From NCBI RefSeq assembly GCF_900114245.1, contig NZ_FOSK01000016.1, forward strand, positions 57,404 through 121,403: DNA of 64,000 bases, read 5' to 3'. The notes beneath the pieces were generated by a model, which did not search any database, was not told the DNA's origin, and saw only the letters and a list, made by a program, of their open reading frames with translations. Below are positions 17,541-26,174 of this stretch, one piece after another. The DNA is from Pseudovibrio ascidiaceicola (GTDB lineage Bacteria > Pseudomonadota > Alphaproteobacteria > Rhizobiales > Stappiaceae). Every line of letters starts with the position of its first letter. Within the stretch, counting starts at the first letter, position 1. A program made the translations under genes and the position numbers.

Positions 17541-18155
17541 TTAGCCAAGCTCGGAGACGTTGCTGATGACTTTACCAACAAGACCGTACTCGATGCCCTC
17601 TTCCGGGCTCATCCAGTAATCACGGTCGGTGTCTTTTTCAATGCGCTCAATCGGCTGACCAGTTGCATCTGCAAAGATCTGGTTCAAACGATCACGCATC
17701 TTCAAAATTTCTTTGGCCTGAATTTCAATATCAGTTGCCATACCGCCAGCACCACCAGATGGTTGGTGAAGCAGGAAGCGTGTGTTCTTGGTGCAGAAAC
17801 GACGCTCTTTAGGCACGGACACATAAATCAGAGCGCCCGCACTTGCGACCCAGCCCATACCGAGAATGCGAACTTCCGGCTGAATGAACTTGATCATGTC
17901 ATGGATCATGTCACCGGACTCAACGTGTCCACCCGGAGAAGAAACAATAACGGTAATCGGGTCGCTGCTAACCTGGGAAAGCGCAAGCAGACGGGAACAG
18001 ACTTCCTGAGCCATCTCTTGAGTCACAGGTCCTGTAATCAGCACTGTACGCGCATCAAAAAGATGCTTGTCCACCGGGATGGACTTGTCAGGATTCTTTG
18101 GCGCGTCTTCATCACCTTCGAGGCGAACTGACGTCGAAGCACAAATGTCCGTCAT
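17541..18155 (-). CDS. ClpP-family serine protease, divergent paralogue
   Basis: A 204-residue peptidase subunit with a complete triad: Ser105 in [10 protein letters not shown], His130 in [10 protein letters not shown] and Asp175 in [15 protein letters not shown]. The core is clearly ClpP, but the nucleophile elbow ASAGA differs from the usual AASMGA of housekeeping ClpP and there is an N-terminal acidic/Lys segment. I take the ATG at 18155, giving the usual length; GGGAG lies 12 nt upstream. An open frame to 18257 is an alternative. It stands alone, with no clpX or lon neighbour, so it is probably an accessory ClpP subunit. Confidence 0.87.
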   Translation of the reverse strand: MTDICASTSVRLEGDEDAPKNPDKSIPVDKHLFDARTVLITGPVTQEMAQEVCSRLLALSQVSSDPITVIVSSPGGHVESGDMIHDMIKFIQPEVRILGMGWVASAGALIYVSVPKERRFCTKNTRFLLHQPSGGAGGMATDIEIQAKEILKMRDRLNQIFADATGQPIERIEKDTDRDYWMSPEEGIEYGLVGKVISNVSELG

Positions 18156-18521
18156 GCGAATGACATGCTCCCTTATATTAGCTACCGCCCCACGCGGCAG
18201 ACTGTGATCAAACATAACTAAAAGATACTGCGGCAGACCGCAAACACGCAAAGTCATAGCCTAACAGAAATTCCCTAGGAAAAAGAGGGTGTTCTCCCCT
18301 CACTTTTGATAGGCCTTTCGGAAAACCGCCGTTTCTCCACTTCTAATCAATGCAATTTGCACATTTTCAGTTCCTTTGTTCCAACTTAAAGGCAAAGGAA
18401 TAACGTTTTAATAACCTTGCAACTCACATAATCGGTAAAAATAACGATCTACCTATAGCTGATATAGACATGCAGGGGACGGTGTCTAGTCCTTGGACAC
18501 GGCACAAAGGGATTTTCGGGT
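18156..18521. other. Divergent promoter region between the ClpP paralogue and the GGDEF/EAL gene
   Basis: About 360 bases with no supported gene. The ribosome-site-like AAAGGGA before the TTG at 18522 is the only feature I can place. Confidence 0.45.
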
Positions 18522-20603
18522 TTGACTGGTTTTACTGAAGCGCTGGATGCCAACGTCCAATATCATTCGCCTGTCCCGGCGGAAGACCAGCGGGCTTTTG
18601 CGCGCGTGGACGTTCCAATGTACATTGTTGACGTCAGCCAGACCAAGCTCGTCTGGGCAAATTCCGCAGGTCTTTCCTTCCTGGGCCTGAGCCTGCGCGA
18701 ATGCATCGACGCCTCCGGAACTTTCAGAATGGACCTGCCAGCGCCATTCGATGACCTCTCCTATCAGCGCCAGCTTCATTCTTATCTGAGCCGGGTCACC
18801 GAAGAAGGCCGCATTACAGAGTGCATCACCGTTATCCCAAACTCCCAGCCGGTCTCTGTGTATTGCTCCATCTCCCCACAGCCATTGACCACCGGAAACC
18901 CCGCGCTATTGGTGCAGGTGATTTCGGAAGTTGGCAACGAGCCTGAACAAGTACGCAGCGCGCAGGTGTTGCTCTACACCACGTCCATGATCAGCATGTT
19001 CGATGAGAACGGCAAACTCATCTTTGAAAACCCGGCAAGCCGCCTCAACCGGCCAGATGGTTGCGAAGACCTGATCAACCGCATGTGCAACCGCAGAGAT
19101 TTCGACGCCCTGCTGGATGAACTGCGCAAAACAGGCAGAGCGAATCTCGTCGCACTCATGCATTCCTCACAGGGAGAACGCTGGTTCGACCTCAACGCCC
19201 GCAGTGGGTACGATCCATTTTCCGGCTCCCGGGCCATTCTGCTCAGCGCCACAGATGTCACCAAACGCCTGAAAGCAGAGCACGAAGTCCGCTATCTGGC
19301 CCACCATGACACCCTGACAGGCCTTGCCAACAGAACATTTCTTGAGATTGAAGCCGAACGCTATCTGGATGAAACGCGTATTACCGGAAATCCCGGCGCA
19401 CTTATCTTCATTGATCTCGACCGCTTTAAAACAATCAACGACACCCTCGGCCATCTGGTCGGCGACGACCTGCTCGTCGTCATCGCCAAGCGCCTCAAAG
19501 AGGTTGTCGAAGGGATAGGCTTTGTGGCGCGCCTCGGTGGGGATGAGTTCGTTGTGCTCATTGCCAACTTCGCAGATTACGACCTGCTTGACGACATCAG
19601 CCGCGAAATCAGAACCGCCCTGTCCAAACCCTGCAAAGTGCGCGGACATATGCTGCAGGTGACACCATCCATTGGCGTGTGCACCTATCCCGAACACGGC
19701 ATTGATCTGGACACGCTCATGCGTAAAGCCGATCTTGCCATGTATAAGGCAAAGGATCTGGGCCGCGACCGCATCTGCTTCTTTGATGTGTCCATGTCAC
19801 GCGAAGCTGAAGAGCGTGTCAGTCTGGAAACAGCACTGCGTCAGGCTCTGCGCAATCAGGAGCTGGCCGTCCACTATCAGCCGCGTGTGTGTCTCACAAC
19901 CAATCGCATTGTGGGAGCAGAAGGCCTGCTGCGCTGGCACCATCCAACGCGAGGCCTTGTATCAGCCGCCAGCTTCATCGAGATCGCTGAAGAAGCGGGC
20001 ATGATTGATGAAATCGGAGACTGGGTGGCGCGCGAAGCCATGCTCCAGCAAAAGCAGTGGGCATTATCTGGCCACGACATCGCAATCTCAATCAATCTGT
20101 CTCCGGCACAGTTCCGGCGCGGACGCATATCCCAGCGCCTCCACCGCATACTGATTGAGACCGGCGCCTCTGCCAGATCAATCCGCCTTGAGATCACCGA
20201 AAGCGCTCTTCTCAGTGATGCCAATGAAACACTGAAAGAACTCACCGCCCTCCGCGACTTGGGCTTTACGCTGGAAATTGATGATTTTGGAACCGGATAC
20301 TCAAACCTGGGCTATCTCCAGCGTTATCCGGTGACAGCCCTCAAGATCGACCGATCCTTCATCGCCGATACCAAACGCTGGCCAATCGTACAAATGATTG
20401 TGCAGATGGGTCGCCTGCTGAACCTGACACTGGTGGCAGAAGGCATCGAGACACGAGAGCAGCTCCGCCAGATCCAAAAACTGCAGTGCCATGAGTATCA
20501 GGGATACTTGTATTCCCCTGCCGTCTCCCCGCACACCTTCGAGTGCCTGCTCAAAGGGCAGCAAACCGTCACGTCTCCCCCCACGGTCGGTGCCTTAGCT
20601 TAA
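18522..20603 (+). CDS. Bifunctional-type GGDEF/EAL cyclic-di-GMP protein with N-terminal PAS-like regions
   Basis: A 693-residue cytoplasmic protein. Two PAS-like segments (about 28-135 and 145-250) precede a GGDEF domain with intact GGDEF at 339-343, and an EAL domain (about 430-680). The signature EAL reads EGL (467-469), but the metal-binding Glu is kept and NLSP, ITES, DDFGTGYSN, KIDRSF and AEGIET are present, so phosphodiesterase activity is plausible. The inhibitory RxxD I-site before GGDEF is absent. Translation starts at TTG 18522: no ATG or GTG lies between it and the upstream in-frame stop, and AAAGGGA precedes it. No membrane helix is seen. Confidence 0.94.
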   Translation: MTGFTEALDANVQYHSPVPAEDQRAFARVDVPMYIVDVSQTKLVWANSAGLSFLGLSLRECIDASGTFRMDLPAPFDDLSYQRQLHSYLSRVTEEGRITECITVIPNSQPVSVYCSISPQPLTTGNPALLVQVISEVGNEPEQVRSAQVLLYTTSMISMFDENGKLIFENPASRLNRPDGCEDLINRMCNRRDFDALLDELRKTGRANLVALMHSSQGERWFDLNARSGYDPFSGSRAILLSATDVTKRLKAEHEVRYLAHHDTLTGLANRTFLEIEAERYLDETRITGNPGALIFIDLDRFKTINDTLGHLVGDDLLVVIAKRLKEVVEGIGFVARLGGDEFVVLIANFADYDLLDDISREIRTALSKPCKVRGHMLQVTPSIGVCTYPEHGIDLDTLMRKADLAMYKAKDLGRDRICFFDVSMSREAEERVSLETALRQALRNQELAVHYQPRVCLTTNRIVGAEGLLRWHHPTRGLVSAASFIEIAEEAGMIDEIGDWVAREAMLQQKQWALSGHDIAISINLSPAQFRRGRISQRLHRILIETGASARSIRLEITESALLSDANETLKELTALRDLGFTLEIDDFGTGYSNLGYLQRYPVTALKIDRSFIADTKRWPIVQMIVQMGRLLNLTLVAEGIETREQLRQIQKLQCHEYQGYLYSPAVSPHTFECLLKGQQTVTSPPTVGALA

Positions 20604-21020
20604 CCCAGCTTTCGCGGAGCGGCTCAGTTCTTCCAGAGCAGACAACGCATCCTCGGCCCTTTCTTCCGGCACAAAGATGTGGTCGTGATAATACGCAGCC
20701 ACAACATTGGCAGAGATCCCCACATCTGCCAGTGCCTTGGAAAGCGCTGCTGTCAGCCCCACAGCCTCCAGCGAACTGTGAACAGCAAGCGAAATACGCC
20801 GGAAGCACGGCTCCGTTTCAACGCCAGCCTTACCGGCATTCGCAATGGAAAGAATGACCGTCAGGCCTTCATTTTCCCAGAACAACCCGAGCGGTGAATA
20901 CTCGGCCAAGGCTTCAACACTGCCATTGGGAAAGCAGCAAAACACAAAGCTCTCCTCAGAAAGAGAGGCTTCCATGGAAGCGAGAAGTTCTTGTAAATCC
21001 AGTCCGCCGCGCGTTGTCAT
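20595..21020 (-). CDS. ACT-domain protein (DUF2241-like)
   Basis: A 141-residue soluble protein with two ACT-like halves: the first around VFCCFPNGSVEALAEYSPLG, the second around RRISLAVHSSLEAVGLTAALSKALADVGISANVVA, a classic ACT beta-alpha-beta pattern. Such stand-alone proteins may bind amino acids, but no ligand is known to me. The ATG at 21020 follows GGGAG by 10 nt. Its last 9 bases overlap the end of the converging GGDEF/EAL gene. Confidence 0.83.
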   Translation of the reverse strand: MTTRGGLDLQELLASMEASLSEESFVFCCFPNGSVEALAEYSPLGLFWENEGLTVILSIANAGKAGVETEPCFRRISLAVHSSLEAVGLTAALSKALADVGISANVVAAYYHDHIFVPEERAEDALSALEELSRSAKAGLS

Positions 21021-21072
21021 ACCCAATGGCTCCCTCTCTCAGCACTCAAAACATCTCGTAGTAAGTCCTACA

Positions 21073-21172
21073 GCGTATCTCCGAAAAGTGGCAACCGGTT
21101 TTCGGATAAAGATACGCAAAACAAAGGCTAAAGCAGTTCATGTGTTTCAACATAAATGCGGACTGCTTTAGC
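21073..21172. repeat. Composite palindromic intergenic repeat, copy B
   Basis: The first module is a long palindrome, GCGTATCT..CCGAAAA..TTTTCGG..AGATACGC (21073-21117); the second is CTAAAGCAGT..ACTGCTTTAG (21128-21172). It shares the arrangement and most of the first-module sequence with copy A at 8068. Confidence 0.7.
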
Positions 21173-21227
21173 ATATCCCAATGAACAATCAGGGGAACAA
21201 GAAAGCGTATTCCCGGACAATAGCGCC

Positions 21228-21878
21228 CTACTCTCCTGGAGAGAACGTGCCATCAGCATTGTAGTCAACAACAACGATTTGCGGCCCATCAATAGCAAAC
21301 TCAATCAGCACTGGTGCGGAACCAGCGAGATTGTAAGGCACAACCTCACCCTCATCGTAGGATCCGATACTCAGCCAAAAAGCAAACAGCGGCGCACAAT
21401 CAATCTGAGTTCCAGCAACAGGCCGCACAAAGCTGGAAAGCACCACACGCCCATCTGAATGTTGAATGGCATTCCCGCAGCAAATGCCAAGCAAACCTTC
21501 ATCAGAAACAGATGGGATCGTTATCCTGAAACTGCGAAGCGTCACACCAGATGCATTGGCAGAAGGAGACAAGCCCAGCGGCTTCGCGTTTAAATGAGTG
21601 CAGTTAACGGAGACGCGGTCAGCAGAACTTTGCGTCCCAACCATGCGCTGCGAGACGAACTCCAACGCATCAACCTCATCCTGCTCCACCGCTGAAATAT
21701 AGCGGCAACCTCCAGCATCGGCCATTTTCTCACGCACAGCACAAGCCAAAACTTGTTCACGAAACGCGAACTCAAGCTGAGGTCCAGAAGCGCTATAAGG
21801 CGCGACATGTCCTGAGCAAACACAGCAGGACTGCACAATGGCAGGCACATCGCCCAGCACCACATAGGATGGCTGCAA
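21228..21878 (-). CDS. Hypothetical protein, start unclear, possibly frameshifted
   Basis: A 216-codon frame with protein-like composition: scattered cysteines (SCCVCSG, CRYIS, GICCGN, IDCAP) and strand-rich segments, ending VVVDYNADGTFSPGE. I recognise no family. The frame has no credible start: the first candidate codon is TTG at 21876-21878 with no ribosome site, and an in-frame stop lies about 50 bases further upstream. In another frame, 21793-21975 encodes a signal-peptide-like segment with GGGAG before one ATG. Either a non-canonical start, a sequencing slip or a decayed secreted-protein gene would explain this. Confidence 0.45.
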   Translation of the reverse strand: MQPSYVVLGDVPAIVQSCCVCSGHVAPYSASGPQLEFAFREQVLACAVREKMADAGGCRYISAVEQDEVDALEFVSQRMVGTQSSADRVSVNCTHLNAKPLGLSPSANASGVTLRSFRITIPSVSDEGLLGICCGNAIQHSDGRVVLSSFVRPVAGTQIDCAPLFAFWLSIGSYDEGEVVPYNLAGSAPVLIEFAIDGPQIVVVDYNADGTFSPGE

Positions 21879-22061
21879 CTGAAAGAGGTAGAAACCACAG
21901 GCCTGATCTGACCGGTTTGCTGATTATAATCTTGCACTCCTGAACCATAACTCCCGCCTTACGACAAAAAGTCATCTGCCAATCCTAAGACTGGAACCAC
22001 AAAAGGAGGTTACATCGCAAGCAAGCGCATCCGGGAACGTCGCAAAAACGCGAGACGCACT

Positions 22062-22487
22062 CTAATCCTGATAGTTAGGCCACAGTCCCGGTGTCGCCAG
22101 TTCAACCACATTGCCAAATGGATCATGGAAAAACAGACTCACGCCGCCTTGAGGCCAACGCACCTCACTGCTGAGTGTAACTTTTTTCTCTTCAAGATAT
22201 TCACGCCACTCGATCAACGCACTTCTGGAGATAGCAAATGCAAAATGAGAAGGACCATCCGTGCTGTGTCCCGGTACCATGCCATAAGGGCTTTCAACAT
22301 CCTCGCGGCACACATCGCGCCTGAATACCAGCAGCATCTGATTGGGGCCAACGTCATAGCCATGCATGCGCTCGCCTTCAACAACCCGCCTTAGCCCCAA
22401 AAGCTCGCCATAAAAGTCATGCGCACTGGCAAAATCATCAACGTAAACGGCAGTTTCGACAATTCCATTAATACCTGGGGCGTCCAT
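22062..22487 (-). CDS. VOC-superfamily (glyoxalase/bleomycin-resistance-like) protein
   Basis: A 141-residue protein with the paired beta-alpha-beta-beta-beta modules of the vicinal-oxygen-chelate fold. The opening IVETAVYVDDFASAHDFYGELLGLR and the end FFHDPFGNVVELATPGLW are characteristic; candidate metal ligands are a His in PSHFAFAI and the Glu of NVVEL. Substrate is not predictable. AGGAGG lies before the ATG. It follows mgtE by 18 bases on the same strand and is probably co-transcribed with it. Confidence 0.87.
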   Translation of the reverse strand: MDAPGINGIVETAVYVDDFASAHDFYGELLGLRRVVEGERMHGYDVGPNQMLLVFRRDVCREDVESPYGMVPGHSTDGPSHFAFAISRSALIEWREYLEEKKVTLSSEVRWPQGGVSLFFHDPFGNVVELATPGLWPNYQD

Positions 22488-22505
22488 TCCTAACCTCCTG
22501 ATTGG

Positions 22506-23921
22506 CTAGTATGGCAGACCAAACCACCACGCAGCCAGGAACAAAAATGTAAAGAAGCCAACAACGTCCGTTATGGTGGTCACAAAAACTGAAGAAGCAA
22601 TGGCAGGATCCACTCCAATTTTCTCTAAGCCCATTGGAACCAGCAATCCAAACAAACCAGCGCAGATAGAGTTAATCAGAACTGCACTGCCAATAACCAC
22701 TCCAAGTTCTGGGTTGAGGAACCAGCCCCCTGCAATAGCACCAATCAGTACTCCAAGGCCCACACCGTTGATGATGCCCACCAACAGCTCACGCCGTAAA
22801 ACCCTGAGGATGTTACGCCTGTTCAGCTCCTGAGTGGCAATCGCACGCACGGTAACAGCCATGGTCTGCGTGCCGGAGTTCCCTCCCATGGACGCCACAA
22901 TCGGCATCAACACAGCCAGAGCCACCATCTGTTCAATAGTGGCCGAGAAAATGGAGATAACAAACGCAGCAAAAATGGCGGTGAACACATTCACAGAAAG
23001 CCAGGAAATACGAGACTTGGCGATCTCAAGCACGCTGTCTGAGATTTCCTCATCACCCACACCAGCCATCGCCAGCATGTCTTCCTCAGCTTCTTCCTGA
23101 ATGACGTCAACAATATCATCAACGGTCACAATACCGACCAACCGCTCAGCTGTGTCAGTCACCGCGACAGAAACGAGGTTATAACGCTCAAACAAACGCG
23201 CCACATCTTCCTGATCATCCGTGACCAGAACAGAATGACGGGTCTCCTCCATGATCTTGGAGATCTTTTTGGATCGTTTCGTGCGCAACAGCCGGTCCAG
23301 CGCAACAGCACCTAAAAGGCGGAAGCCCGGATCGACCACATAAAGCTCATAGAAGCTGTCCGGCAGATCTTTGGAACTGCGCAGATGGTCAATCACCTGT
23401 CCCACAGTCCAAAACGGCGGCACGGCAATAAAATCGGTCTGAACAATACGTCCAGCAGAATCCTCAGGAAACTCCAGCGCACGTTTAATCTGGACCTGAT
23501 CCACATTGGGCAGCTGAGCAAGGATCTTGTCCTGCTCTTCCTGCTCCATGTCCTCAAGCAGATAAACAGCATCATCGGATTCAAGCTCACCGATCCCCTC
23601 AACAACATCCCCATCCGGCAATGCATCCAAAACCTGCGCACGCACAGGCTCTTCGGTCTCAGTCAGGGCAGCAAAGTCGAACTCTTCACCAAGCAGCTGA
23701 ATCAGGTGAACGCGATCATCCTCGCGCAGCATTTCCAGCAGGTCACCCATATCCGCGTCATGCAGATTACCCGCCAGCTCGCGCACAACAGCTGCATCCC
23801 GCGTATCAAGGGCTGCTTCGACGTGCGCAACAAAGTCGGTATCAAGGTGTCCGCTTGCATCTCTAACATGTGGTGGAGGGGGCGCGGCATGAAGCGCACC
23901 GGGATTTTCCGATTGGGTCAT
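22506..23921 (-). CDS. mgtE: Magnesium transporter MgtE
   Basis: A 471-residue Mg2+ channel. In order: an N-terminal superhelical MgtE_N domain (about 45-150), two CBS domains (about 155-280, including VGIVTVDDIVDVIQEEAEEDM) and a five-helix membrane domain (about 305-471) with the pore-region sequence PIVASMGGNSGTQTMAV, hallmark of the family. Cytoplasmic Mg2+ binding by the acidic N/CBS region gates the channel in known homologues. I found no M-box-like leader in the 400 bases upstream. Confidence 0.95.
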   Translation of the reverse strand: MTQSENPGALHAAPPPPHVRDASGHLDTDFVAHVEAALDTRDAAVVRELAGNLHDADMGDLLEMLREDDRVHLIQLLGEEFDFAALTETEEPVRAQVLDALPDGDVVEGIGELESDDAVYLLEDMEQEEQDKILAQLPNVDQVQIKRALEFPEDSAGRIVQTDFIAVPPFWTVGQVIDHLRSSKDLPDSFYELYVVDPGFRLLGAVALDRLLRTKRSKKISKIMEETRHSVLVTDDQEDVARLFERYNLVSVAVTDTAERLVGIVTVDDIVDVIQEEAEEDMLAMAGVGDEEISDSVLEIAKSRISWLSVNVFTAIFAAFVISIFSATIEQMVALAVLMPIVASMGGNSGTQTMAVTVRAIATQELNRRNILRVLRRELLVGIINGVGLGVLIGAIAGGWFLNPELGVVIGSAVLINSICAGLFGLLVPMGLEKIGVDPAIASSVFVTTITDVVGFFTFLFLAAWWFGLPY

Positions 23922-24294
23922 GTGACCTCCACACGTTTTCAGTCAAATGCTTGGCGTGAGCATCGTCCTTCGAGATTGCTGAAAATTGAAATGCACGTGG
24001 TACCATCGTCCCTATGCACAGTTTTGTGTTTATAGCGACCTTCGCAGACCGTGCAATCCTTTTACGAAGAATTCACGATTTACATCAAAACACGTTCTAT
24101 TTGAGGAGCCCCGCTCAAAATGAGAATGCGCACTCAACCAACGAACGCATCAAAAACGTAAAAAACGCAAATTCGCGCAAAAAATCACAAAGCAACGCAA
24201 AAAATCACAAAGCAACGCAAAACAGCAGCACTCGCCTTTTCAGGGAAAGGCATATGTACTTTTTATACTGAGAAAAAACAGAGGCTTAGATAGC
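23922..24294. other. Intergenic region upstream of mgtE, with a short tandem repeat
   Basis: About 370 bases with no supported gene. Its one notable element is an A-rich 20-bp tandem repeat at 24177-24223. The mgtE promoter should lie in the left part. Confidence 0.45.
24177..24223. repeat. 20-bp tandem repeat, about 2.3 copies
   Basis: The unit GCAAAAAATCACAAAGCAAC is repeated exactly at 24177-24196 and 24197-24216 with a partial third copy. It lies in an A-rich non-coding stretch between mgtE and tRNA-Leu. Confidence 0.8.
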
Positions 24295-24324
24295 AAAAAA
24301 CCCCGGCTCATAAAGAGCTCGGGG
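24295..24324 (-). terminator. Terminator of tRNA-Leu(GAG)
   Basis: Stem CCCCGGCTC/GAGCTCGGGG with one bulged base (24301-24309 with 24315-24324), followed on the minus strand by six T. It begins 4 bases after the encoded CCA end. Confidence 0.8.
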
Positions 24325-24328
24325 CTTT

Positions 24329-24415
24329 TGGTGCGGCCGAGAAGACTCGAACTTCCACGGGTGTTACCCCACAGCGACCTCAACGCTGCGCGTCTACCAA
24401 TTCCGCCACGGCCGC
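24329..24415 (-). tRNA. tRNA-Leu (anticodon GAG)
   Basis: An 87-base class II tRNA with acceptor stem GCGGCCG/CGGCCGC, discriminator A and encoded CCA. The D-arm GGCGGAATTGGTAGACGC, anticodon loop TTGAGGT on the stem CAGCG/CGCTG, a variable arm (GTGGGGTAACACCC region) and a T-arm with GTTCGAGTC identify it as leucine. Anticodon GAG reads CUU and CUC codons. Promoter and terminator flank it, so it is transcribed alone. Confidence 0.96.
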
Positions 24416-24479
24416 AAAACCTTGGCTTGCCTCCGGTTTGTTTGGCTCGTTGGCCTCGCCCCGTCGGCTGGTGAGCGGT

Positions 24480-24508
24480 GATATAGCCAACCCCTCGAAC
24501 CTGCGCAA
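24480..24508 (-). promoter_or_regulatory. Sigma70-type promoter of tRNA-Leu
   Basis: On the minus strand TTGCGC (24503-24508) and TATATC (24480-24485) are separated by exactly 17 bases and lie 65 bases upstream of the tRNA 5' end. Both boxes are fair matches to TTGACA/TATAAT. Confidence 0.5.
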
Positions 24509-24595
24509 GTACCCTTTTTCAAAAATTCACAGCGCAGAGGAAAAAAATCGAAAAAACCTCTTTTAGACGGGCACTTATCCACTGCACGAGATATT

Positions 24596-24862
24596 TCAGA
24601 TCCGATCTTCCATGTTTACAGGCCGCATATCCACAGCACGCTGCAATACCTTTGTGATGACAATGCCAACTTTATCGCCAACCACAGTCACCTGCCCTTC
24701 AGCAACAGGTGTACTGTTTGCCAAAATCGTAACATCATCAGCTTCATGGGTGTCCAGCTCAATCACCGCACCACGCCCCATGCGCAACAACTGGTGCACT
24801 GGCATTTCAGATTTGCCCAGCACCACTGATATGTCGACGGAGATATCATCGAACCTGTTCAT
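24596..24862 (-). CDS. FliN-like (SpoA domain) flagellar switch family protein, orphan
   Basis: An 88-residue protein that is essentially one SpoA domain: ISVDISVVLGKSEMPVHQLLRMGRGAVIELD and GQVTVVGDKVGIVITKVL are the conserved halves. FliN forms the lower C-ring of the flagellar switch; the same domain occurs in type III secretion C-ring proteins. GGAGG lies 9 nt before the ATG. No other flagellar gene is in the window, so this is either a dispersed fliN or a second FliN-type protein. Confidence 0.85.
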   Translation of the reverse strand: MNRFDDISVDISVVLGKSEMPVHQLLRMGRGAVIELDTHEADDVTILANSTPVAEGQVTVVGDKVGIVITKVLQRAVDMRPVNMEDRI

Positions 24863-25005
24863 CTCTGTCTGCCTCCATCTGAGGGAATAAAATGCACCCG
24901 TCTCATCTCTGTGAGTTGGTGCCCTGTTATTTTTAGTGTAGACGCTTACATCTCATTAGGGCAAACCAACTAACCGAAATCCGCAGATCATTTTGGGATA
25001 ACAAC

Positions 25006-25743
25006 ATGGCCGATCGTCAAACCCTTAAAACAGACTTCTTCCCCCTAGAGGGATCTCCCCCTGTTGAGTGGGTGATCGACGACGATCTCGTGCCTTACGA
25101 AGTTGCCCAGAAGGAAATGGAAGAGCGCGTTGCCGCAATTGCAGCTGGCGAAGCGAACGAACGCGTCTGGCTTTTGGAACACCCGCCCCTTTACACAGCA
25201 GGCACAAGCGCCGATCCAGTCGACCTGATCGCCAAAGATCGCTTCCCCGTTTATGAAACGGGCCGCGGAGGGCAGTATACTTATCACGGTCCCGGACAAC
25301 GTGTTGCTTATGTTATGCTCGATTTGAAGCGCCGCCAGCAAGACGTCCGCGCCTTCGTCGCAGCATTGGAAAAATGGCTCATCGACACCCTGTGGCAGCA
25401 TCACGTCCGCGGAGAACGACGGGAAGATCGCGTTGGTGTCTGGGTTCAGCGCCCTGAAAAAGGCAAAGACGTAGAAGACAAGATTGCCGCCATCGGCATT
25501 CGCCTGCGCAAGTGGGTAACCTTCCACGGCATCTCACTGAATGTAGACCCAGACCTTGAGCACTTCACAGGCATTGTCCCCTGCGGCGTGCAAAAGCATG
25601 GCGTCACCAGCTTTGTAGATCTTGGCCTTCCGCTCACGATGCCAGAAGTGGATATCATCCTGCGCGAACAGTTCGAAGAGATCTTTGGCGCAACGGAATC
25701 CTTTGGCCCGTCCGGCCTCGTCCAAAAACCAGAGAGCGAATAA
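25006..25743 (+). CDS. lipB: Octanoyl-[acyl-carrier-protein]:protein N-octanoyltransferase
   Basis: A 245-residue enzyme that moves octanoyl groups from ACP to lipoyl domains of 2-oxoacid dehydrogenases and the glycine cleavage system. The signature [22 protein letters not shown], catalytic Lys159 ([13 protein letters not shown]) and Cys193 (GIVPCGV) are intact. The C-terminus is slightly extended. Its stop codon (25741-25743) abuts the converging acylphosphatase stop (25744-25746) with no spacer. Confidence 0.96.
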   Translation: MADRQTLKTDFFPLEGSPPVEWVIDDDLVPYEVAQKEMEERVAAIAAGEANERVWLLEHPPLYTAGTSADPVDLIAKDRFPVYETGRGGQYTYHGPGQRVAYVMLDLKRRQQDVRAFVAALEKWLIDTLWQHHVRGERREDRVGVWVQRPEKGKDVEDKIAAIGIRLRKWVTFHGISLNVDPDLEHFTGIVPCGVQKHGVTSFVDLGLPLTMPEVDIILREQFEEIFGATESFGPSGLVQKPESE

Positions 25744-26013
25744 CTAGTACTCGATGCGGAAAGACCCCTTCTCGTCAGGGGCATCCGCCAGCAGTGTCAC
25801 CGCTTCAACTTGTGCCCCGACTGGCCCTTGCTGAACAGCCATCAACAGGGCATCCACTTTCTCCGGATCACCGGTGACAACTGCCTCCACCGACCCATCT
25901 TCATTGTTCTTGCACCAACCGGAAACACCGAGCATTCCGGCCTTTTTATAAAGCCACGCACGATATCCAACACCCTGCACCAATCCCGTGATGGAAAAGT
26001 GTTTGGTTTTCAT
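25744..26013 (-). CDS. Acylphosphatase
   Basis: An 89-residue protein of the usual family length. The phosphate cradle GLVQGVGYRAW includes catalytic Arg18, and Asn36 in GWCKNNEDGSVEAVV is the nucleophile-orienting residue. It hydrolyses carboxyl-phosphate bonds such as acetyl phosphate or acylated protein side chains. The stop directly touches that of lipB on the opposite strand. Confidence 0.95.
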   Translation of the reverse strand: MKTKHFSITGLVQGVGYRAWLYKKAGMLGVSGWCKNNEDGSVEAVVTGDPEKVDALLMAVQQGPVGAQVEAVTLLADAPDEKGSFRIEY

Positions 26014-26174
26014 TGGTATCTCCCGGTGCTCTTAAAGCTTTCACAAATAAAGCTTTTCTCGATTCAGAGGGCGAAATTGGCAACACTGCCCAGTCTCACC
26101 ACAGCCCTAGATTGCAAGCCATAAAAAAAACATCAACTCCTATATCTAATAGGCAGACCTTTAGGAGAGACTTT

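Noticed and set aside
22001..22010. Perfect plus-strand ribosome-binding sequence AAAAGGAGGT
   Set aside because: No start codon follows at a useful distance, and the plus-strand frames beyond it are antisense to the VOC gene.
23922..24170. Possible Mg2+-sensing leader (M-box or ykoK type) upstream of mgtE
   Set aside because: No conserved M-box core is visible on the minus strand; the region shows only A-rich sequence and the short tandem repeat.
24014..24271. 85-codon plus-strand frame upstream of mgtE
   Set aside because: Much of it is the translated 20-bp tandem repeat and A-rich DNA; no ribosome site or protein-like pattern.
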